From Pontibacter ummariensis (GTDB lineage Bacteria; Bacteroidota; Bacteroidia; Cytophagales; Hymenobacteraceae): 64,000 bases of DNA. A model generated the notes under the pieces. The model was not told the DNA's origin. It was given only the letters and a program-made list of their open reading frames with translations, and did no database searches. Shown one piece after another: positions 42,254 through 51,248 of the stretch (the first letter of the stretch is position 1; every line of letters begins with the position of its first letter). The translations under genes and the position numbers were made by a program. The stretch lies in assembly GCF_900188175.1 (NCBI RefSeq), contig NZ_FZOQ01000016.1, positions 1-64,000 of the forward strand, written 5' to 3'.

Positions 42254-43846
42254 ATGAAGACCAATTATATAAAGAGTATTCTGCTTGCAGGGCTAATGGC
42301 TTTTACGACTGTGTCGTGCGTTGACGACCTGGATCAGGAGCCGCCTTATGAGGTTACCTCGGCCTCTGTATACAGAGACTTCGTAAATTACAAGCAAGTG
42401 CTGGCCAAGATATACGCCGGCTATGCCCTAACCGGACAGCAAGGCCCTGCGGGTGACCCGGATATTTTAGGGGGCGACGAAGGTTTCTCCTCCTACCTGC
42501 GCCAGTACTGGCAGTTACAGGAACTGCCTACCGACGAAGCCGTGATTGGCTGGGGAGACGTTGGCCTTTCGGACCTGCATGAGATGGACTGGACGCCAAA
42601 CAACCAGTTTATCACCGCCATGTTTGCCCGTATCTTTTACCAGGTATCCCTTACCAATGAGTTTATCCGGGAAACAACAGATGCCAAGCTCGAAGAGCGT
42701 GGCATTACGGGGGCCAACCTCGAGCTGGCCAAGGAGTACCGGGCCGAAGCACGCTTCCTGCGTGCCCTCAGCTACTGGCATGCGCTGGACCTTTTCGGAA
42801 GCGTGCCTTTCGTAACAGAGGAAGATGAGGTAGGCGCTTTCTTCCCGGAGCAGATTTCCCGTGAGGAACTGTTTAACTACATCGAGTCGGAGCTGCTGGC
42901 GATTGAGGATGAGCTTGTGCCGGCACGACAGAACGAATACGGTAGGGCAGACCAGGCCGCAGCCTGGACCTTGCTGACCAAACTGTACCTAAACGCAGAG
43001 GTGTACACTGGGGAGGAGCGTTATGCAGATGCCGTCACCTATGCCGAAAAAGTGATTGGTGCAGGTTATGAATTGGAGGAAAACTACGAGAACCTCTTCC
43101 TGGCCGATAACAACACGGCAGACGGGATTATCTTCGCCATTGCCTTCGACGGGTTAAGAACACAGACCTATGGTGGTACTACTTACCTGGTGCACGCACC
43201 TGTTGGCGGCTCTATGGATCCTGCTGAGTTCGGTATAGACGGGGGCTGGTCTGGCCTGCGCACCACCGAACAGATCGTAGACCTTTTCCCGACTACTACC
43301 GGGGTGATCGATGAGCGTGCCATGTTCTATACGGAGGGGCAGGCAGAGGTTATCAATGATATCACAGATTTCACAGATGGTTACCCCATTACCAAGTACA
43401 GAAATGTTACTTCTACAGGCGAAGTAGGGTCGCATCCGGGCAGAGTGTTCGTAGACACCGACTTCCCGATGTTCCGCCTGGCGGATGTATACCTGATGTA
43501 TGCAGAAGCAGTACTGCGTGGCGGTGGCGGTGATGTTGGAATGGCGCTGGAGCTAGTGAATGCCCTGCGCGAGCGTGCATACAACGATGATGTGGCTGGC
43601 AGAATATCTGCGAACGAGTTAACCCTGGACTTTATCCTGGACGAGCGTGCGAGGGAGTTGAGCTGGGAAGCGCAGCGCCGGACAGACCTGATCCGCTTTA
43701 ACAAGTTTACCACAGACAATTACCTGTGGGCCTGGAAAGGCGGCGTACCAACAGGAACAGCGGTACCAGAGTTTAGAGAAATCTATCCTATTCCTACTGC
43801 TGACATCCTCGCTAACCCGAACCTGGAGCAAAACCCAGGCTATTAA
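42254..43846 (+). CDS. RagB/SusD-family glycan-binding lipoprotein
   Basis: A 530-residue outer-membrane lipoprotein that forms the lid of the SusC channel. Seen: lipobox with Cys22 (TTVSC) followed by acidic VDDLDQEPP; the TPR-like helical core (AEARFLRALSYWHALDLFGS, a hallmark stretch); PVGGSMDPAEF; MFRLADVYLMYAEAVLRGGG; and the C-terminal LDFILDERARELSWEAQRRT, then LIRFNKF and YPIPTADILANPNLEQNPGY, all standard. It begins 13 bases after susC, and translation is likely coupled. Confidence 0.97.
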   Translation: MKTNYIKSILLAGLMAFTTVSCVDDLDQEPPYEVTSASVYRDFVNYKQVLAKIYAGYALTGQQGPAGDPDILGGDEGFSSYLRQYWQLQELPTDEAVIGWGDVGLSDLHEMDWTPNNQFITAMFARIFYQVSLTNEFIRETTDAKLEERGITGANLELAKEYRAEARFLRALSYWHALDLFGSVPFVTEEDEVGAFFPEQISREELFNYIESELLAIEDELVPARQNEYGRADQAAAWTLLTKLYLNAEVYTGEERYADAVTYAEKVIGAGYELEENYENLFLADNNTADGIIFAIAFDGLRTQTYGGTTYLVHAPVGGSMDPAEFGIDGGWSGLRTTEQIVDLFPTTTGVIDERAMFYTEGQAEVINDITDFTDGYPITKYRNVTSTGEVGSHPGRVFVDTDFPMFRLADVYLMYAEAVLRGGGGDVGMALELVNALRERAYNDDVAGRISANELTLDFILDERARELSWEAQRRTDLIRFNKFTTDNYLWAWKGGVPTGTAVPEFREIYPIPTADILANPNLEQNPGY

Positions 43847-43921
43847 CGACATATTTAGCAGTGGTGTGAGGAGCTATTCCTCTCATCGCTGCTTTATTTA
43901 ACACCTAATAAAGTTACTTAT

Positions 43922-45046
43922 ATGAAAATTTGGCTACATAAATTATCCATCCTTTGCCTCTTCTCTGTGGTGCTTTTTTCCTGTGAGAAGGATGAGGACG
44001 AGTTTGTGACGGTAACAGCGGGTGATGCGCCAACACTCAATGCTTCGGAAACCACTGTCGTACTACAGGAGGACCAGGCCGAAGAGGAGGCTATTACCTT
44101 TTCCTGGACTCCGCTTGATGTCACCTGGTCTGACCCGGAGGTAAGCCACAGCAATGCTGCCACCTATTTCCTGGAGTTTGACACGGCAGAAGATAACTTC
44201 GCAAGCCCGCAGGTCGTGCGCGTAGGAAACGCAACAGAAAGAGTGTACACGGCAGCACAATTGAATGCCTTGCTCAACCAGCTGGAACTCACACCCGGTG
44301 AGGCAGGAGATGTGGTGGTACGCTTAAGGACGGTGCTGGGTGATAACCTGGACCCGTATTACTCCAACGTGATGAACATTACGGCTACTCCCTGGCTGGA
44401 TAAACCTAATTTCCCTACCGTGTACATGGTAGGCGATGCCACAGAGTTTGACTGGGATGCTGCTAACGCGACTCCTGTTTTCCGCTCTACAGCCGATCCT
44501 TTTACCTTTATTTACACAGGGTACCTGCAAGAAGGCGCACTTAAGTTTCTGCAGAACAGGGGCGAGTGGGCACCACAGTGGGGTAGCGACGGTACCGCCA
44601 CTGGTGTTGCCGCCAGACCTACCGAAACAGATCCTGACCCGGCAGCCTTTACTGTACCGGCTGACGGTTACTATACTGTTGTGCTGGATTTGCGGGACAA
44701 CATTTTTGCCATAGAGCCTTTTGATGCTTCCGGTGCTGAAGTGTATGAGTCCATCGGTATCATTGGTGCCTTTAACGAGTGGACTGACCCTGTTGTGCCA
44801 CTTACGAACAGTGAGTTTAACCCGCATTACTGGACTACGGAGTACACGTTTGCCAGTGATACAGAATTGAAGTTCCGAATTGCAGAGGGCTGGGATGTGA
44901 ACTGGGGAACCGGCGCGGTCGTAAGCGAGGACCCTATCTACAGCGAAGGGGTACTGAATGGGCCGAACATTGTGGTTCCGGCGGGTACCTATCGTATCAT
45001 CTTTAATGACCTGACCGGTCGCTACCTGTTTATTGAACAGGAGTAA
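43922..45046 (+). CDS. SusE/SusF-type outer-membrane lipoprotein
   Basis: A 374-residue surface lipoprotein. Seen: lipobox with Cys21 (LFSC) and acidic follow-on (EKDEDEF); an N-terminal Ig-like SusE domain (about 35-155, FSWTPLDVTWSDPEVSHSNA); then two repeats of a starch-binding-module style domain: VYMVGDATEFDWDAANATPV ... and IGIIGAFNEWTDPVVPLTNS ..., each with aromatic residues positioned as in SusE/SusF alpha-glucan-binding modules. This supports an alpha-glucan as ligand of the operon. It follows susD by 75 bases and ends in a strong terminator. Confidence 0.93.
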   Translation: MKIWLHKLSILCLFSVVLFSCEKDEDEFVTVTAGDAPTLNASETTVVLQEDQAEEEAITFSWTPLDVTWSDPEVSHSNAATYFLEFDTAEDNFASPQVVRVGNATERVYTAAQLNALLNQLELTPGEAGDVVVRLRTVLGDNLDPYYSNVMNITATPWLDKPNFPTVYMVGDATEFDWDAANATPVFRSTADPFTFIYTGYLQEGALKFLQNRGEWAPQWGSDGTATGVAARPTETDPDPAAFTVPADGYYTVVLDLRDNIFAIEPFDASGAEVYESIGIIGAFNEWTDPVVPLTNSEFNPHYWTTEYTFASDTELKFRIAEGWDVNWGTGAVVSEDPIYSEGVLNGPNIVVPAGTYRIIFNDLTGRYLFIEQE

Positions 45047-45103
45047 CATGATTGGCATAGAAGTGTTAGCTTTTAATAATACCAATCTGAGTTAATATTC
45101 TTT

Positions 45104-45148
45104 AAAAGAGCTAACCCGCCATTCAGGCAAATGGGTTAGCTCTTTTTT
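45104..45148 (+). terminator. Terminator of the susCDE operon
   Basis: Perfect 14-base arms 45104-45117 and 45133-45146 (AAAAGAGCTAACCC/GGGTTAGCTCTTTT), then TT. Confidence 0.88.
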
Positions 45149-45166
45149 CGCTTTGTATACAACAAG

Positions 45167-45174
45167 TACTTTTG
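45167..45174 (+). promoter_or_regulatory. Possible -7 box before GH31
   Basis: TACTTTTG matches TAnnTTTG exactly, between the susE terminator and the GH31 start. It is only 15 bases from the ATG at 45190, so the leader would be very short. Confidence 0.35.
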
Positions 45175-45189
45175 ACTAAATCTTATATA

Positions 45190-47658
45190 ATGAAAGTTTC
45201 ACTTAAACCCTTAGCAACACTGCTGTTGTTGTCGGTGTTTGGCTTTACCGCTTTTGGGCAAACAAATAACCCGATCAAGATGGTAGGCAACGTCAACAAG
45301 GTCGACATCGATGAGCAGGAGGTCAACATAACAACGGATAACGCATACATTCAGCTGGGTGTCTACAGCCCATCCATCGTGCGGGTGCGCATGGACAAAG
45401 CCCCTCTGGCCGAGGATTTCTCTTATGCCGTGGTAGGGGAGCCCGTCCCGACAAAGACTAAGATTACGCAGGACGAGAACGAAATCATTATTCGTACCGA
45501 CTCACTCGTTACCCGCATTGGCAAGAAGCCCTTTTCGGTGGGGTTCTATACCCCGGGCGGAAAGGTCATCAACAAGGATGAAGAAGGCCTTACCACTTCC
45601 TGGATCGAAGAGGAGGTAACCACCTACAAAGAGATGCAGGAGGGCGAGCGTTTTATCGGGCTCGGGGAGAAAACCGGTGGCCTGGACAGGGCCGGCACGG
45701 GTTACACCCACTACAATACCGATGCCTTTGGCTATACCATTGGTCAGGACCCGATCTACTCTACCATTCCGTTCTATATTGGTATCCACGACGGGCTGAA
45801 CTATGGCGTTTTTCTGGACAACAGCTACCAGAGCGATTTTAACTTTGGCGCCAGTAACAACCGCTTCTCGTCCTTCGGCGCTAGGGGAGGCGAGATGGAT
45901 TACTTCTTCATCTACCATACCGATGTAGAGGATATCATCACTTCTTACACCTACCTGACTGGCCGCATGCCTTTGCCTCCGCTTTGGAGCTTAGGCTACC
46001 AGCAGAACCGTTACTCTTACTACCCCGAGACAGAAGTGATGCGCATTGCGCAGACCCTGCGGGAGAAAAAGATTCCGGCGGATGGTATCACCCTCGACAT
46101 TCACTACATGGACGCCTACAAGCTGTTTACCTGGGACAATGAGCGTTTCCCCAACCCGTTGCAGATGAACAGGAAATTGGAAGACATGGGCTTCAAAACT
46201 ACGGTGATCGTAGACCCGGGCATTAAGGTAGAGCCAGGGTATGGGGCCTATGAGCGCGGCAAGGACGCAGACATCTTCCTGGAGTACCCGGACGGCGAGT
46301 ATTACACCGGCCAGGTATGGCCGGGCTGGACGCACTTCCCGGATTTTACTGATCCGCAGGCACGTGACTGGTGGAAGAGTGAGTTGAAGGCAATTACGGG
46401 CTCGGGTGTAGACGGTATCTGGAACGACATGAACGAGATCGCTACCTGGGGGCAGAAGATGCCGAACAATATCCTGTTTAATTTTGACGGGCACCTGACC
46501 ACGCACCTGGAGGGCCGCAACGTGTATGGCATGCAAATGGCCCGCGCCAGTTACGAAGGGGCCCGCGCAGCTATGGACAACAAGCGCCCCTTTATCCTGA
46601 CACGGGCCGGTTTTGCCGGTTTGCAGCGCTATACGGCGCTCTGGACGGGGGATAACCGCTCAGAGGATGACCACATGCTGCTGGGTGTTCGGTTACTAAA
46701 TAGCCTTGGGGTAAGTGGGGTACCGTTTACTGGGATGGATGTAGGCGGTTTTACGGGTAACCCCTCTATCGGCCTGTATTCCCGCTGGATTCAGTTTGGG
46801 GCCTTTATCCCGTACTTCCGTAACCACACAGGCGTTAACACGAAATCCTCGGAGCCCTGGGCCTATGGCGAGGAGGTAACAGAGATTGCCCGCAACTTCA
46901 TCAGCCTGCGCTACAAGTTGCTGCCGTACATTTATTCTACTTTTTACGAGGCAACGCAGACGGGGCATCCGATCATGCGTACCCTGGCCATCGACTACAC
47001 GCACGAAGCAGAGGTGTACGATCCGCAGTACGAGAACCAGTACCTGTTCGGGGAGGCGATCATGGTTGCACCCTTTGTGAGCACAACAGACTTTGGTAAG
47101 GTATACTTCCCGAAAGGCAAGTGGTACAACTTCTACACAGGAGAGGTACAGCGGGGAGAGAAAGAAGAGATCATAGAGCTGGCTTACCACAGGCTGCCGC
47201 TTTACGTGAAGGAAAGCAGCATTATCCCGATGCAGTCGCTGATTCAGTCTACGGCCGAGTCACCAACAGATACCCTGACGGTGCACATTTATAAAGGAGA
47301 CGTGAATAACTCTTACGTGTATTATGAGGACGATGGCATTACTTACGACTACCTGGACGGACAGTACTACAAGCGCCTGATCAGCTACGATGCGAGGCGC
47401 AAGAACATCACGTTTGGCGAAGTAGAGGGAGAGTTTAAGTCGAACTTCAATAACCTGAAGATAGTACTCCATGGCTTTGATGATGTCTCCCGGGTAAGAA
47501 TCAACGGTAAAAGGGCAAACCTGAATAAAGACTTTGCCTCTTTTATCGATCCAATCTCCCGTTTCGATCCACAAGGGGTTTCTAACCCGGTGGAGGGTTA
47601 TGATGTGAAGAGTATTGTCGTAAAGAACGAAAGAGACAAGTTTACCCTGAGCTATTAG
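45190..47658 (+). CDS. GH31 alpha-glucosidase
   Basis: An 822-residue exported enzyme. Seen: signal peptide (VSLKPLATLLLLSVFGFTAF then GQ); N-terminal GH31 beta-sandwich; the barrel with the nucleophile Asp413 in GIWNDMNE and acid/base Asp488 in WTGDNRS; RAGFAGLQRYTALWTGDN, GVPFTGMDVGGFTG and RYKLLPYIYSTFYEA, all GH31 signatures; then C-terminal beta domains. The WNDMNE form is that of alpha-glucosidases (SusB-like role, releasing glucose from maltooligosaccharides). The in-frame ATG at 45172 would add six residues before the signal peptide, so 45190 is preferred. It completes the glycan-utilisation block. Confidence 0.95.
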   Translation: MKVSLKPLATLLLLSVFGFTAFGQTNNPIKMVGNVNKVDIDEQEVNITTDNAYIQLGVYSPSIVRVRMDKAPLAEDFSYAVVGEPVPTKTKITQDENEIIIRTDSLVTRIGKKPFSVGFYTPGGKVINKDEEGLTTSWIEEEVTTYKEMQEGERFIGLGEKTGGLDRAGTGYTHYNTDAFGYTIGQDPIYSTIPFYIGIHDGLNYGVFLDNSYQSDFNFGASNNRFSSFGARGGEMDYFFIYHTDVEDIITSYTYLTGRMPLPPLWSLGYQQNRYSYYPETEVMRIAQTLREKKIPADGITLDIHYMDAYKLFTWDNERFPNPLQMNRKLEDMGFKTTVIVDPGIKVEPGYGAYERGKDADIFLEYPDGEYYTGQVWPGWTHFPDFTDPQARDWWKSELKAITGSGVDGIWNDMNEIATWGQKMPNNILFNFDGHLTTHLEGRNVYGMQMARASYEGARAAMDNKRPFILTRAGFAGLQRYTALWTGDNRSEDDHMLLGVRLLNSLGVSGVPFTGMDVGGFTGNPSIGLYSRWIQFGAFIPYFRNHTGVNTKSSEPWAYGEEVTEIARNFISLRYKLLPYIYSTFYEATQTGHPIMRTLAIDYTHEAEVYDPQYENQYLFGEAIMVAPFVSTTDFGKVYFPKGKWYNFYTGEVQRGEKEEIIELAYHRLPLYVKESSIIPMQSLIQSTAESPTDTLTVHIYKGDVNNSYVYYEDDGITYDYLDGQYYKRLISYDARRKNITFGEVEGEFKSNFNNLKIVLHGFDDVSRVRINGKRANLNKDFASFIDPISRFDPQGVSNPVEGYDVKSIVVKNERDKFTLSY

Positions 47659-47681
47659 CAGTACCAGAAATCAGGAAAGTC

Positions 47682-47724
47682 AAAAGCCCCTGTGCCTAGC
47701 AAAGCACAGGGGCTTTTGCTTTTT
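47682..47724 (+). terminator. Terminator of the GH31 gene
   Basis: Perfect 14-base arms 47682-47695 and 47704-47717 (AAAAGCCCCTGTGC/GCACAGGGGCTTTT), loop CTAGCAAA, then GCTTTTTT. Confidence 0.9.
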
Positions 47725-47863
47725 TCTCACTAAGAATTCAGGACTATTCCACCGGGCCTATTCTATGCTTTTAGCCTGGGCTTACATCCTTTGGCTTTCT
47801 GTTGTTAGTAGTAGCGGACATGACAGGTGGGCGCACTATTTACTGAAACTTCTTGCTTATTTG

Positions 47864-47877
47864 TATGTATATACATA
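47864..47877. promoter_or_regulatory. Palindrome upstream of yceI
   Basis: TATGTATATACATA, a perfect 14-base palindrome, 87 bases before the yceI ATG. It could be a dimeric repressor site (MarR-like spacing); no regulator is adjacent. The rest of 47725-47963 shows nothing else. Confidence 0.35.
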
Positions 47878-47963
47878 ATATGTACTGACATTGGATGGTG
47901 GCGTGTCAGCGAAAGCCCCTGACCTCCGAAAAAACATTATTTAAAACACATAAAGCGAATAAG

Positions 47964-48500
47964 ATGGCAAACACGAAATGGGTAGTAGACCCAACGCACA
48001 GCGAAGTACAGTTTAAGGTGAAGCACCTGATGATCACTACCGTTACCGGTTATTTCAGCTCTTTTAATGTAGAGGCCGAAACAGAGGGAGAAGACTTTTC
48101 TAAAGCTTCGAACATAGTTTTCACGGCTGATGTGGATTCTATTAGCACCAACAACGAGCAGCGTGACACACACCTGAAGTCTCCTGACTTTTTTGATGCA
48201 GAGAACCACAAACAAGTGCGCTTTGTAGCGAATAAGTATGAGAAAGTCAGCGACGAGGAGGCCAAACTGCACGGCGACCTGACCATCCGTGGTACTACCA
48301 AGCCTGTGACGGTAAACGTTGAGTTCGGCGGTATTGTGGTAGACCCATACGGTCAGACAAAAGCTGGTTTCACTGTGGATGGCAAGATCAACCGCAAAGA
48401 CTTCGGCCTTACCTGGAGCGCCGCTACCGAGGCCGGTAACGTGGTCGTAAGCGACGACATTAAGTTACATGCTGAGATACAGTTGGTGAAGCAAGGCTAA
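47964..48500 (+). CDS. YceI family protein
   Basis: A 178-residue lipocalin-like beta-barrel that binds polyisoprenoid-type lipids. Seen: the family start WVVDPTHSEVQFKVKHLMIT, TVTGYFSSFN, ADVDSISTNNEQRDTHLKSP, DFFDAENHKQVRF, GDLTIRGTTKPVTVNVEFGG and TVDGKINRKDFGLTW, a complete YceI pattern. There is no signal peptide from the ATG at 47964, so this is a cytosolic form, as is common in Bacteroidota. The open frame reaches 47895 but the extra 23 residues are not signal-like. The precise ligand and role are unknown; such genes often respond to stress. Confidence 0.93.
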   Translation: MANTKWVVDPTHSEVQFKVKHLMITTVTGYFSSFNVEAETEGEDFSKASNIVFTADVDSISTNNEQRDTHLKSPDFFDAENHKQVRFVANKYEKVSDEEAKLHGDLTIRGTTKPVTVNVEFGGIVVDPYGQTKAGFTVDGKINRKDFGLTWSAATEAGNVVVSDDIKLHAEIQLVKQG

Positions 48501-48523
48501 GCCTAAGCTAAAAGTTGAAAACG

Positions 48524-48560
48524 CAAGGCCTGCTCTTGAAACAGAGCAGGCCTTGTTTGT
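48524..48560 (+). terminator. Terminator of yceI
   Basis: Perfect 13-base arms 48524-48536 and 48543-48555 (CAAGGCCTGCTCT/AGAGCAGGCCTTG), loop TGAAAC, then TTTGTT. Confidence 0.85.
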
Positions 48561-48915
48561 TCAGGCTCTTGGCAGGTTTGTCTACTCGTAGCCGGGCCTT
48601 TTTTTCTCTCTAGGAGAGGGGCCTTCCTAATAACACAACAGTAGAAGAAGGGTAAAACTTTTGCTACCCTGCCATTTAGACCTCAAGGAGAGAGCTTTTT
48701 TGGAATCCTATTTAGATCTCTCACAAAGTTCGAGATGACAGGGTAGCTAGTGATAACAGGGAAGGACCGTTTGCTGATTGGGAAAACGGGCCCGTGCTCA
48801 AGAAGGGCTCTCCCCAAACATGGAGTGCAAAGACTCAAGCCGTAAAAAAGGACTTAAGCGATTCTGTAGGATAAGCACTCCATTACGCCGGCTTAGACAA
48901 GCTGCTGCATTTCCT
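48561..48915. repeat. Intergenic stretch with an imperfect inverted repeat
   Basis: No gene. Copies of GCTACCCTGYCATYTMG face each other at 48663-48679 and 48731-48747 (rc), about 50 bases apart. The inner part includes ATCTCTCACAAAGTTCGAGA, itself a loose hairpin. This looks like a small non-coding palindromic element. A TCTCTAGGAGAGGGG near 48605 resembles the G-rich repeat weakly. Confidence 0.4.
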
Positions 48916-50361
48916 TTAATCACTGATCAACTTAATCAACAGTCCTTGCTCTACTCTGTCCTCCAGGTTCATGCCGTTGAGAACCGCCAGCTCTTCAAAA
49001 CGGTCGGGCTGTACGTTATAAGCGCGGAATGCCTGTGCCAGGGTTCCGGTCTGCCGTACGGGTTCTACCTGTATGCGCTCTGGCTGACGGTTAAGCAGGG
49101 CAGGGTCGGTGAGGGGCCTGAAACTGGTTGCCACATCAGCGAACAGCTGGTAGTATCGGTTAAAGGCCTGTGCACTGGTAATGCCCATCATGTTATAGTA
49201 CCTGCCCTTGTACTCGATCAGGTAAATGAGCGTCTGGATAGTCGTTTGCTGCTGTTGTTGCTGCTGCTGTGCCACAATCGCAAGGGCCGGTAAACCGTTT
49301 ACCGTTACATTCCGCGATTCCACGGGCTGTAGTTGGTATTTTTGCAGTACCTGTTCGGCTGCTCCCTGCAGGGTTTCGGCAGGCACCAGGGTAAAGGTCA
49401 TCATAGCACCACCATCCTTGGGAGCCATGGTAACCGCCTGTGGGGTATTTTGGTGAGCCCAGCCGGTAGGGATGGGGAACTGAAACTCCAGTACCGGATG
49501 GTAGAAGGTGCTGTTTTCGACAAAGCCTTGCCGCGGGTCGTTCCCGAAAATCATCCCGTCGATCATCCGCAAGTAAGAGTTCCGACCTACCTCCGGCTCT
49601 ACCAGGCTCAGTTTCTGTTTCCACTCCTCGGCCAGGGCGGTTACCCGCACCAGGCGGTCTTCCGGGGAGGGATGGGTAGAGAGGAAGGTAGGTACCGGCT
49701 CAGCACTGCTTTCCGCCTGAGTCCGCTGCAAGGTCAGGAAAAACTCGGCCATTTCCTGCGCATCGTACCCGATCTTCGTGGAGTACTCCACGCCCAGCCT
49801 GTCTGACTCCCGCTCGTCTTCCCGTCCGAACTTAAGGAAAAGTAAGCCAACGCCCTGCTGTGCGGCATCGGCAAACTGGGCAAACTCCGGCGATACCACC
49901 ATGCCCATTACGAGCCCTACCTGTGCCAGCATGGATTTACTGTAACTCTTCGCCGAGTGGCGTGCTGCAATATGCCCGATCTCATGACCCAGTACCCCGG
50001 CAAATTCTGCCTCGTTGTTAAAGTAGGCCATAATACCCCGTGTGAAGTAGACGTAGCCACCAGGCACGGCAAAGGCATTGATCACAGGAGAGTCGAGCAG
50101 GCGAAAGGTATAATCAAGGTTCGTGCGATGGGAGATAGCCACCATTCTTTCACCCATCTCTGAGAAGAAGCGCTGTAACTGTTCATCTTCGTAAACGCCG
50201 AACTGTTGCACCACTTGCGGGTCATACTCCCGCCCCATGGCAATCTCCTGTTCTTCTGACAGGAGCACAAAGTCACGCTTACCGGTTACAGGGTTTCGGG
50301 CACAGGAGTTAAAAAGCATTATTACGCTGGCTGCAAAGCAGGTAAACCAATATTTTTTCAT
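48916..50361 (-). CDS. M48-family metalloprotease lipoprotein
   Basis: A 481-residue envelope zinc protease related to BepA/LoiP. Seen: lipobox with Cys20 (LFNSC) and ARNPVTGKRDFVLLSEEQEI; the zinc motif HEIGH at residues 126-130 with third ligand Glu in ESDRLGVEYSTKIGYD; the conserved AFAVPGGYVYFTRGI before the zinc site; a repeat-like central section; and a C-terminal domain (from about 430, LAQAFRAYNVQPDRFEELAV) of LysM-like shape that may bind peptidoglycan. Residues about 365-372 are eight consecutive glutamines, coded by mixed CAG/CAA at 49246-49269. The likely role is quality control of outer-membrane proteins. Confidence 0.93.
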   Translation of the reverse strand: MKKYWFTCFAASVIMLFNSCARNPVTGKRDFVLLSEEQEIAMGREYDPQVVQQFGVYEDEQLQRFFSEMGERMVAISHRTNLDYTFRLLDSPVINAFAVPGGYVYFTRGIMAYFNNEAEFAGVLGHEIGHIAARHSAKSYSKSMLAQVGLVMGMVVSPEFAQFADAAQQGVGLLFLKFGREDERESDRLGVEYSTKIGYDAQEMAEFFLTLQRTQAESSAEPVPTFLSTHPSPEDRLVRVTALAEEWKQKLSLVEPEVGRNSYLRMIDGMIFGNDPRQGFVENSTFYHPVLEFQFPIPTGWAHQNTPQAVTMAPKDGGAMMTFTLVPAETLQGAAEQVLQKYQLQPVESRNVTVNGLPALAIVAQQQQQQQQTTIQTLIYLIEYKGRYYNMMGITSAQAFNRYYQLFADVATSFRPLTDPALLNRQPERIQVEPVRQTGTLAQAFRAYNVQPDRFEELAVLNGMNLEDRVEQGLLIKLISD

Positions 50362-50609
50362 AGGTTGTTGTATTTAGTTCAGATAGCCCTTCCCCAACAC
50401 ACATATCCTCTTCAGGCTATGCTATTAAGCAACGATAATTGCACTGTTTGGTTTCTGGAGCAGCTTCTGCAGAAGGAAGGGCTGCTTTTTTGTCGTCGGA
50501 CTGTTGGGGAGGTTGTAACAGCACCAGGGCACTTTCTTGTGTCGAAACGAGCCAACTCCTGTGCCTGGATCAAATCTCAGAAAGGAGAACTTCCAACCAG
50601 GCATGGGGA

Positions 50610-51236
50610 CTAGGCTAAGGTCTTTAACTCCCATTGCAGGTTCTCCTGTGCCTGGGCCTCCAACTTATCCTGTAGCGGCTCGGTTTTATAAATACTTGGT
50701 TGCGCTAAGAAACGCCCGAGCACCTGCTTTCTGCCCTGTTTGTACAAAACATCCGGGTAATGGCTGTACTCTTTCCGTATCTGTTGCGTGTAAAGCTGGT
50801 ATTCCACCCGGCTAGTGCCCAGGATAGAGAGGTCGAAGTCCAGGAGGTAGTTTATGTCTGTGTCGGGCTGAGCCGTATGCCCTTTGGTGGCTAGGATCAT
50901 CTCCTGTACCAAGCTGCTTGCTTCTGAATTCAGGCCGAGCTCCTGTAGGCGTTTCACCGCCTTTTCTGCGCTTTTTTCTTCGTTATCGGAGCGGGTGGGC
51001 TCGTAAACCAAGTCATGATAAAAGATGGCAAAGCGCACTAAATCAGGTTGTGCTAGGTGGCTGTCGTATTGCGAAGCAAGGTGTAGGAGCTTGCTCACAT
51101 GCTGCAGATTGTGGTAATGCCTGTTGTTAGCTGTATAAGCCCTCTCAATCTCCTTCCAGAACTGCAGTACCCGTTCTTCCTGGCCGGTATAGCAGGAGGC
51201 CAGGCGGGTCCACAGTGCTTGCAGGTCTTTTACCAT
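50610..51236 (-). CDS. HD-superfamily metal-dependent phosphohydrolase
   Basis: A 208-residue cytosolic protein. Seen: RHYHNLQHVSKLLHLA (metal His near residue 42), then FAIFYHDLVYEPTRSDNEEK with the HD pair at 74-75, an arrangement typical of the predicted HD hydrolase group COG4339, and a helical remainder. The substrate is unknown; nucleotides are possible. It begins 12 bases after the anti-sigma/TonB gene and is probably the third gene of the ECF sigma operon, though a functional link is not shown. Confidence 0.88.
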   Translation of the reverse strand: MVKDLQALWTRLASCYTGQEERVLQFWKEIERAYTANNRHYHNLQHVSKLLHLASQYDSHLAQPDLVRFAIFYHDLVYEPTRSDNEEKSAEKAVKRLQELGLNSEASSLVQEMILATKGHTAQPDTDINYLLDFDLSILGTSRVEYQLYTQQIRKEYSHYPDVLYKQGRKQVLGRFLAQPSIYKTEPLQDKLEAQAQENLQWELKTLA

Positions 51237-51248
51237 CCTTCCATTCGC

